Shown one piece after another: positions 59,501-64,000 of a stretch of DNA of 64,000 nucleotides; the first letter of the stretch is position 1; the number at the start of each line of letters is the position of its first letter. The stretch spans positions 709,141 through 773,140 of the forward strand of contig NZ_LMUP01000014.1 of the NCBI RefSeq assembly GCF_009765875.1, read 5' to 3'. The notes under the pieces were generated by a model. It saw nothing but the letters and a program-made list of their open reading frames with translations. It did not search any database and had not been told where the DNA came from. The position numbers were made by a program, and so were the translations under genes. The stretch is from Pedobacter sp. L105. Lineage in GTDB: Bacteria > Bacteroidota > Bacteroidia > Sphingobacteriales > Sphingobacteriaceae.

Positions 59501-59856
59501 ATAATGAACCTGTTCCGGTACTTTCAGCCTGGACAACACCAGGGCAGAATACTAACGTGCAGAAATATACTACGCAGCTGGGATCTATTACGGGCACCTC
59601 AGGATTTTATCCGGCAGCATTTTCTAATGCTTTTTATACAGATGTGTCCTATATCCGGCTTAAAAATGCTTTCTTTTCTTACGATTTACCTTCCAATTGG
59701 TTAAATGCCGTTCATGTAACTTCTTGCAGGATATACCTGCAGGGACAAAACCTATTTGTTATTTCGCCCTACAAAAGCGGGGACCCTGAAGTACAAAGTT
59801 ATACAAGAGAAGCTCCTTTAAGGACTATCATCGCAGGATTACAGTTAACACTTTAA
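56512..59856 (+). CDS. SusC/RagA-type TonB-dependent transporter with STN signalling domain
   Basis: This 1114-residue outer-membrane receptor has a long pre-signal stretch and signal peptide (cleavage after VSAKGYSQ, about residue 46). An STN domain follows (about 50-115, FEKVILLLKKQSGYAILYDQ), then a carboxypeptidase-regulatory-like domain (GLVADESGHPLPRITV). The TonB plug has the SusC signatures LQALEGRVPGMVV, PLIILDGVP and DATAIYGSRGANGVIVITTKKGK, and the barrel ends in IIAGLQLTL. The STN domain contacts FecR, so the protein is both transporter and signal input. The partner lipoprotein SusD is encoded 10 bp downstream. The substrate is not evident; no glycoside hydrolase or peptidase gene is in the cassette. 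Confidence 0.95.
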   Translation: MNFVTTTLRAQYCGPIPLKKILLVMKLTTLLLFLTLVQVSAKGYSQVTLHEKNASFEKVILLLKKQSGYAILYDQNVKTGPISIDVNNVSIQKALDRCFLNQPVTYEIVGNNILIKEKEVSFIDRLKSVLTNRVIHGLVADESGHPLPRITVREKGNPNNIASTDEKGFFSITVADKSVLIFSGVGLQTTEIATNDFKNQSVIVMKLSTTNLSEVVVGKGYYNETKELSTGNSTRISSKDLETQPVENPLQALEGRVPGMVVSQTTGVPGGTLNVEIRGRSNFDKNISSDQPLIILDGVPMAAGNNKMNLVGAPFGSVPNAGLSALAGINPLDIASIDVLKDADATAIYGSRGANGVIVITTKKGKAGKTKLDANVTSGVSVVSSLPQMLNTQQYVAMRNQAFTNDKITKTTSNAYDLMLWDTTRYTNIPKLLEGNTAHTYDAGLTFSGGNKNVQYRLGGNFHKEGTVWPGSESSQRASLSFNIHSISDDQKFTMDFSGMYSMLTSDLLQIDLGQAISLPPNFKFYNADGSLAWNEGNVYEAKNNPLAALNQTYNSSMASLNGNMLLSYSILKNLTVRSSFGYNASNNNEKDITPISSLNPLMTNLNGSAYTKYGTNQLNNWIIEPQVEYTHHISKGKLDILVGGTLSQRNNTALQASASGYTSDALINNLQSGTTSSITASNSYIDYKYEAVFGRVNYNWEDKYVVNFTGRRDGSSRFGPNARFANFGAVGGAWVFTNESWLKDNNILSFGKLRGSYGVTGNDQIGDYTYLDAWVSNPNYASGATLVASKLYNPNLHWERDSKSEIAVELGFLKDRIMFSASAYSNITSDPLVSYPLSSITGFTSIVENEDGVRIQNKGLEITLTTRNIANGSFKWTTDFNITTPKNVLLAYPNLATSSYANSYAIGQSLTRKNAAQYVGVDPTTGLYTVKDVNGDGVVNSKDYAASFNLDPKFYGGLNNTFSYHKFTFSFFLQYDKQMGTDWRISNLYNPPGGLYNEPVPVLSAWTTPGQNTNVQKYTTQLGSITGTSGFYPAAFSNAFYTDVSYIRLKNAFFSYDLPSNWLNAVHVTSCRIYLQGQNLFVISPYKSGDPEVQSYTREAPLRTIIAGLQLTL

Positions 59857-59866
59857 TGGAAAAATT

Positions 59867-61264
59867 ATGAAATTTCATACTCAATACCCGAAAATATATC
59901 TATCTATGCTGCTGCTCTGTATGTTTACGTCAGCGTGTAAAAAATTTGTGCAAGCCCCTGATCCAATCGCCCAGATTTCCGGTGATGCCGTGTTTTCCAG
60001 TGACGCTCAAGCGGAGTCTGCGCTACGCGGAGTATATACCACTATGGATCCTAGCAACACCTCTGCATTTGGCGGAACAATCCAGATTGGTCTGGGCCTT
60101 AGTGCAGATGAATTGGTAAATACTGCTACTACATCATCCTATAATTCTTTCTTTATTAATGCCATTCCTGCTAATGATAGTAATGACGGCTATATATGGT
60201 CATATCTATATGCTACTATTTACCAGGCAAATGCGGTAATTAACGGGATCCAGGCCTCTAGTGGAATTAGCGATGCGCGAAAAGTCCAGTTAATAGCCGA
60301 AGCTAAGTTTTTAAGGGGATTCAATTATTTTTACCTGGTGAATACTTTTGGTGATGTGCCCTTAACTACTTCTACAGATTATCAGGTCAATTCCAAGCTG
60401 AGCCGAAGCCCGGCTGCCCAAGTGTATAGTTTAATACAGCAGGATCTTAGTTATGCAAAAAGTAACCTTCCTGCTGCATATGTAAGTACTCCACGTTATC
60501 GTGCTAATAAATATGCTGCTGCTGCCATGCTGGCAAAGTATTACTTGTACCAGAACGATTATAAAAATGCTGAAACCCAGGCATCAGCTGTTATTGATAG
60601 TGCCGGTTTATATAGCCTGGTAACCACGTTAAATAATGTGTTTTTAACGAACAGCAACGAGGTTATTCTACAATTACAAAACATAGCCACCAATCTTTAT
60701 ACATGGGACGGTTATATGCTGAATTCTGCTACTCCCTCTTATCAGCTTACCAGTAATTTATACAATGCTTTTGAAGCGGGCGACCAAAGGAAGACAAGCT
60801 GGGTTAAAACTACTTCAGTTAAAGTAGCAGGAGTTTCAACAAATTACTATTCACCATATAAATATAAATTATCAAGCGGTACCGGCTCTTCATTTACAGA
60901 AGCCGTGGTAATGCTCAGGCTGTCTGAGCAATACCTCATCCGGGCGGAAGCGAGGGCCAAACAAGGAAATACTGCCGGTGCTATTGCAGATCTTGATGTG
61001 GTCCGTGCCCGGGCGATTGTTCCTTTTGCACCAACAAATCCAGGAACGGCACAGGCAGACTTGCTGGCACTAATTGCCCATGAACGTTATGTTGAACTGT
61101 TTGAGGAGTTCGGGAACAGATGGTATGACCTTAAACGAACCAACCAGGCCAATACCGTTCTGGGAACAAAACCAGGCTGGACATCAACCGACCAGTTGTT
61201 GCCCATTCCGGCAGCTGATATATTAACCGACTCTTATTTGATTCAAAATCCAGGTTATAATTAA
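59867..61264 (+). CDS. SusD/RagB-family nutrient-binding lipoprotein
   Basis: This 465-residue protein has a lipoprotein signal with the lipobox FTSAC (C24). It shows the SusD TPR-like fold: AESALRGVYTTMDP, IYQANAVINGIQA, LIAEAKFLRGFNYFYLVNTFGDVPL, ANKYAAAAMLAKYYLYQ and near the end ALIAHERYVELFEEFGNRWYDLKRT. It forms the lid over the SusC barrel on the cell surface and hands over the ligand. Its gene follows susC closely and precedes a thioredoxin-like gene, as in many Pedobacter cassettes regulated by ECF/FecR pairs. Confidence 0.95.
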   Translation: MKFHTQYPKIYLSMLLLCMFTSACKKFVQAPDPIAQISGDAVFSSDAQAESALRGVYTTMDPSNTSAFGGTIQIGLGLSADELVNTATTSSYNSFFINAIPANDSNDGYIWSYLYATIYQANAVINGIQASSGISDARKVQLIAEAKFLRGFNYFYLVNTFGDVPLTTSTDYQVNSKLSRSPAAQVYSLIQQDLSYAKSNLPAAYVSTPRYRANKYAAAAMLAKYYLYQNDYKNAETQASAVIDSAGLYSLVTTLNNVFLTNSNEVILQLQNIATNLYTWDGYMLNSATPSYQLTSNLYNAFEAGDQRKTSWVKTTSVKVAGVSTNYYSPYKYKLSSGTGSSFTEAVVMLRLSEQYLIRAEARAKQGNTAGAIADLDVVRARAIVPFAPTNPGTAQADLLALIAHERYVELFEEFGNRWYDLKRTNQANTVLGTKPGWTSTDQLLPIPAADILTDSYLIQNPGYN

Positions 61265-61280
61265 TTAAAATTAGAAAAAC

Positions 61281-62393
61281 ATGAAAATTAGAAGTTTAAT
61301 GGCCGGCATTATTTGCCTGGCAGTGCCGGGTTATGCCCTGGCCCAAAGTGACACCTTTATAGTACATGGCAAAGTTAATACCACCCATAATGGTGAGATG
61401 ATTCATGCAGTATACCGTAATGGCAAAGTACTGGTTCAGGATAGTACTGTTGTTAAAGATGGTAAATTTACCATTACCGGGAAATTATCTGCTCCTGATG
61501 AGGCTTACATTAGATTAGGTAAAAAACAACCGCCAAATTATGGTGATTTTTATCTGTCGCCCGGAGAAATAAATATTTCTGCTACAGATTCAATGAAGTA
61601 TGCCACCGTAAGTGGTAATCAATTGGCCATAGACTATGCACGTTTACGAGCTACTCTGGAGCCAATAGCAAAAGAAAAATTGTCCTATACACTTAAATTT
61701 CTCGCTCTTCCGGTAGATCAGCGTAAAACCCCGGAAGCTAAAGAGCTAGCAGGGCAGGCACAGAAAAAGGGTATAGAAATGAATAATGCGATATTTGATT
61801 TTATTGCGAAAAATCCTCAATCCTATGTTTCATTGGATTATTTACAGAAGATTGCCGGCGCGGTAATCGATTACAGTCTGATTATGCCAAAATTTGAAAA
61901 GCTGTCTGATAACTTAAAGAATTCTGCGCTGGGTAAGGCCTTTCATGAAAAGATATTAGAAGCTAAAGTAACGGAGATTGGATCTGTTGCCAAGAGTTTT
62001 GAGTCGGTAACCCCAGATGGGAAAAAGCTGTCGCTGAAAGAAGTAGAAGTTCAGGGCAAGTATACCCTTATAGATTTCTGGGCTAGCTGGTGCGGTCCAT
62101 GCCGTAAAGAAAACCCTAATGTGGTTAATGCTTACACCATGTATCACGATAAAGGCTTAAATATATTAAGTGTATCATTAGATACTAACCCTGAAAACTG
62201 GAAAGAGGCGATTGCCAAAGATGGTATGCCCTGGAACCATGTGTCTAGTTTACTTGGCTGGAAAGAGCCTGCGGCAGAGCTTTACGATGTTAAAGCCATT
62301 CCGCAAAATATTTTAGTTGATTCTAAAGGAGTAATTGTGGCGAAAAACCTGCGCGGTGAAGAGCTTTTAGAGAAGCTGAAAGAATTGTTGTAA
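61281..62393 (+). CDS. TlpA-like periplasmic thiol-disulphide oxidoreductase with DUF4369 domain
   Basis: This 370-residue protein has a signal peptide (ends GYALAQS, about residue 22), a DUF4369-type beta domain (about 25-120) and a helical middle. The C-terminal AhpC/TlpA thioredoxin domain carries the active site WASWCGPCRKENP (C271 and C274) and the cis-proline region KAIPQNILVDS. It would reduce or isomerise disulphides in periplasmic or surface proteins. It is the last gene of the SusCD cassette, 16 bp after susD, and is followed by a terminator. Confidence 0.92.
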   Translation: MKIRSLMAGIICLAVPGYALAQSDTFIVHGKVNTTHNGEMIHAVYRNGKVLVQDSTVVKDGKFTITGKLSAPDEAYIRLGKKQPPNYGDFYLSPGEINISATDSMKYATVSGNQLAIDYARLRATLEPIAKEKLSYTLKFLALPVDQRKTPEAKELAGQAQKKGIEMNNAIFDFIAKNPQSYVSLDYLQKIAGAVIDYSLIMPKFEKLSDNLKNSALGKAFHEKILEAKVTEIGSVAKSFESVTPDGKKLSLKEVEVQGKYTLIDFWASWCGPCRKENPNVVNAYTMYHDKGLNILSVSLDTNPENWKEAIAKDGMPWNHVSSLLGWKEPAAELYDVKAIPQNILVDSKGVIVAKNLRGEELLEKLKELL

Positions 62394-62410
62394 TTCAGTA
62401 GCTGGCTTAA

Positions 62411-62444
62411 AAAACCCTGTTAATCGTATGATTGGCAGGGTTTT
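62411..62444 (+). terminator. Rho-independent terminator of the SusCD cassette
   Basis: The stem AAAACCCTG (62411-62419) pairs with CAGGGTTTT (62436-62444), with an inner AATC/GATT stem in the loop, and the right arm runs into TTTTTATATT. It lies 18 bases after the thioredoxin stop codon. Confidence 0.85.
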
Positions 62445-62562
62445 TATATTATAACCCTTATTTAACCATAGAGGTTGATTTGACATTTGTTATCATATGA
62501 TATTCCTTCTATCTTATTTATAAAGTAGCTTTGGTTATAGCAACATGTTTTAATAAGATATC

Positions 62563-63585
62563 ATGGAAATAGGAATAGATAGTTTCGCATCGGCAATGTA
62601 TGGCAGCAATGCACTTAGCGGTGTAGATGCAATGGAGCAGTTATTGGAAAGGATCTCATTGGCCGATGAAGCCGGGCTGGATGTTTACGGAATTGGTGAA
62701 CATCATAAAAAAGAATTTTTAGACTCTGCACCTGCAGTGATTTTAGCTGCTGCAGCTGCCAAAACAAAACGTATACGGCTAACGAGCGCCGTGACGGTTT
62801 TAAGTACGTCCGATCCGGTGCGGGTGTACCAGAATTTTGCAACGTTAGACTTGATTTCCAAAGGTCGGGCAGAACTGGTGGTTGGCCGGGGATCTGCCAT
62901 AGAATCCTATCCGCTGTTTGGATTTGATTTAAACGATTACGACGCCTTATTCAAAGAGAAACTGGATTTGCTGCTCCGTATCCGTGATCAGGAATTTGTT
63001 ACCTGGTCGGGCAAATTTAGGCCCGCATTACAGCATCAGCCAGTCTATCCTAGATCATTACAAGAGAAATTGCCCGTTTGGCTTGGCGTAGGCGGAACAC
63101 CTGAATCATTTGTAAGGGCGGGATCACTGGGACTGCCATTGATGGTTGCGATTATAGGCGGCGAAACGGAACGTTTCCGTCCTTTGGTTGATCTTTACCG
63201 TGAAGCGGGACGCAAAGCCGGGTTCAGTGCAGAACAACTAAAAGTTGGCCTGCATTCACCAGGTTATGTTGCTTCCAGTACCGATCAGGCTATTACGGAG
63301 TACTATCCAGGATATGCAGAACTGTGGACTAAAATGGGCAAGGAGCGCGGATGGCCACCAGTAACACGATCAAAATTTGATCAGCAGATGGGCCCGCGAG
63401 GTGTATTGGTTGTTGGCGGGCCAGAACAGGTAGCTGAAAAACTACTAAGGCACAGCGAGGTTTTAGGTGGCATTGACAGGTTCACTTTCCAAATGGATAA
63501 TGCCGGGCTAAGCCACCAGCAATTGTTGCAGTCAATAGAACTTATTGGCACAAAAGTAATTCCGTTGCTTAAAAAAATGGGATAA
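62563..63585 (+). CDS. LLM-class (luciferase-like) flavin-dependent oxidoreductase
   Basis: This 340-residue protein has the bacterial-luciferase-like TIM-barrel pattern: LLERISLADEAGLDVYGIGEHHKKEF at the start, AAAAAKTKRIRLTSAVTVLSTSDPVRVYQNFATLDLISKGRAELVVGRGS, and PVWLGVGGTPESFVRAGSLGLP. It uses reduced FMN or F420-type flavin to oxidise small organics; FMN is more likely in Bacteroidota. A TAGCTTTG at 62526-62533 fits a -7 box, with no clear -33. It is not part of the SusCD operon, because a terminator separates them. The substrate is unknown. Confidence 0.9.
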   Translation: MEIGIDSFASAMYGSNALSGVDAMEQLLERISLADEAGLDVYGIGEHHKKEFLDSAPAVILAAAAAKTKRIRLTSAVTVLSTSDPVRVYQNFATLDLISKGRAELVVGRGSAIESYPLFGFDLNDYDALFKEKLDLLLRIRDQEFVTWSGKFRPALQHQPVYPRSLQEKLPVWLGVGGTPESFVRAGSLGLPLMVAIIGGETERFRPLVDLYREAGRKAGFSAEQLKVGLHSPGYVASSTDQAITEYYPGYAELWTKMGKERGWPPVTRSKFDQQMGPRGVLVVGGPEQVAEKLLRHSEVLGGIDRFTFQMDNAGLSHQQLLQSIELIGTKVIPLLKKMG

Positions 63586-63600
63586 CATGACTAGAAATTA

Positions 63601-63649
63601 AAACAGCAAAACTTGATGTCACAAAATGTGACATCAAGTTTTGCTGTTT
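63601..63649. terminator. 23-bp perfect hairpin, bidirectional terminator
   Basis: The arms at 63601-63623 and 63627-63649 are perfectly complementary, with loop AAA. The left arm starts AAACAGCAAAACTTGATG. It lies between the oxidoreductase gene and the convergent ORF6N fragment and touches the stop codon of the latter. The A/T-rich outer part gives a T run on both strands. Confidence 0.85.
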
Positions 63650-63920
63650 ATAAAATGTCGGGTTTAAAACCTATTCTGGTTCTTGGCGGATTTGGGTTTT
63701 CTTGTTTTTCTATTAATTCGTCAAGATAACTAAACACAATTTCCATGTTCTTATCTTGATTATTTAGTTTGTCTTTTATTTTTTCAATATCTAACCTTAA
63801 ATCTGTATTTTCAACTAACATTTGCCGTATACGAGTGAAAACGCGCATAATTTGAATATTCACAGCTATCGCCCTATCGCTGTTTAAAATACCTGACAGC
63901 ATTGCGACACCCTGTTCTGT
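63648..63920 (-). pseudogene. 3' fragment of an ORF6N-domain DNA-binding protein gene
   Basis: The open frame encodes about 90 residues. It begins TEQGVAMLSGILNSDRAIAVN and continues IQIMRVFTRIRQMLVENTDLRL into a coiled helix (IEKIKDKLNNQDKNMEIVFSYLDELI), ending TRIGFKPDIL. This is the C-terminal part of the ORF6N/KilA-N-like family, whose first ~100 residues are missing. In frame, the codon before TEQG is a TAA that belongs to a TTATGTAA repeat, so the homology breaks sharply at 63920/63921. The family is common on phages and mobile elements, and its role is presumably DNA binding. The first ATG (63902) lies inside the conserved region, so it is not a true start. Confidence 0.7.
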
Positions 63921-64000
63921 TTATGTAAGCTAAAAGATTATGTAAACTCTTTTCAAGAAGTGGCCTTATTGGCCATTTATGCTTGTGTTTTTTACATAAC
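63921..64000. repeat. TTATGTAA direct and inverted repeats at the broken gene
   Basis: TTATGTAA occurs at 63921-63928 and 63938-63945 in direct orientation and as TTACATAA at 63992-63999 inverted. TGGCC-TTATT-GGCCA (63961-63975) is a small hairpin between them. No coding frame is seen in these 80 bases. The set may be the end of a mobile element that continues past the window. Confidence 0.45.

Overview
The window comes from a Bacteroidota chromosome, most likely a Pedobacter-like member of the Sphingobacteriaceae. The grounds are a complete ECF sigma / FecR / SusC-SusD / TlpA cassette, several SP-type signal peptides ending in AQ or SQ, MacB-type permeases of the Bacteroidota style, TAnnTTTG promoter elements and almost no Shine-Dalgarno sequences. 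I could not run searches, so the genus is an inference. I see no rRNA, tRNA, CRISPR array or complete insertion sequence.

Region 1 (1-13.3 kb) is mixed chromosomal content: a two-gene ABC transporter, a remnant of a short-chain dehydrogenase, a HxlR regulator facing a hydrolase, a secreted M1 peptidase, an esterase-TPR protein, a GlxA-type regulator in an operon with an unusual GAPDH, a CurA-type reductase, a B12-type radical SAM protein and a DEAD-box helicase. Region 2 (13.3-25.3 kb) holds a permuted-papain-like secreted protein, an M20 amidohydrolase whose 3' end is tandemly repeated, a MacB-like permease behind a possible sigma-54 control region, a second HxlR/hydrolase pair, a haloacetate-dehalogenase-like enzyme, a Crp/Fnr regulator, an HD phosphohydrolase and a YncE-phosphoesterase fusion. 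Region 3 (25.3-28.7 kb) has a NarL-type two-component system with two companion genes, and a DUF4239 membrane protein.

Region 4 (28.8-54.4 kb) is the centrepiece: an extracellular contractile injection system (eCIS, relative of Afp/PVC/MAC/AlgoCIS). Fifteen tightly packed minus-strand genes, read from 50131 to 30193, encode in order a DUF4255 cap, an unassigned 282-aa protein, one sheath, two tube proteins, a 54-aa DUF5908 protein, a LysM hub protein, a VgrG-like spike, a PAAR tip, a gp25 wedge protein, a large J-type baseplate protein, a fibre-like 259-aa protein, a second large wedge protein, a CIS tape-measure protein and an AAA+ ATPase. On the plus strand the operon is bracketed by two DUF4157 proteins that share a leader motif and a core but have unrelated C-termini; these are the best cargo candidates. 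A divergent gene encodes a membrane-anchored GH18-fold protein that has lost the catalytic acidic residues. A strong palindrome lies between it and the structural operon.

Region 5 (54.4-64 kb) is a cell-surface signalling and nutrient-uptake cassette (ECF sigma, FecR, STN-type SusC, SusD, TlpA-like thioredoxin), a luciferase-like oxidoreductase, a 23-bp hairpin terminator and a broken ORF6N-domain gene whose homology ends at a TTATGTAA repeat.
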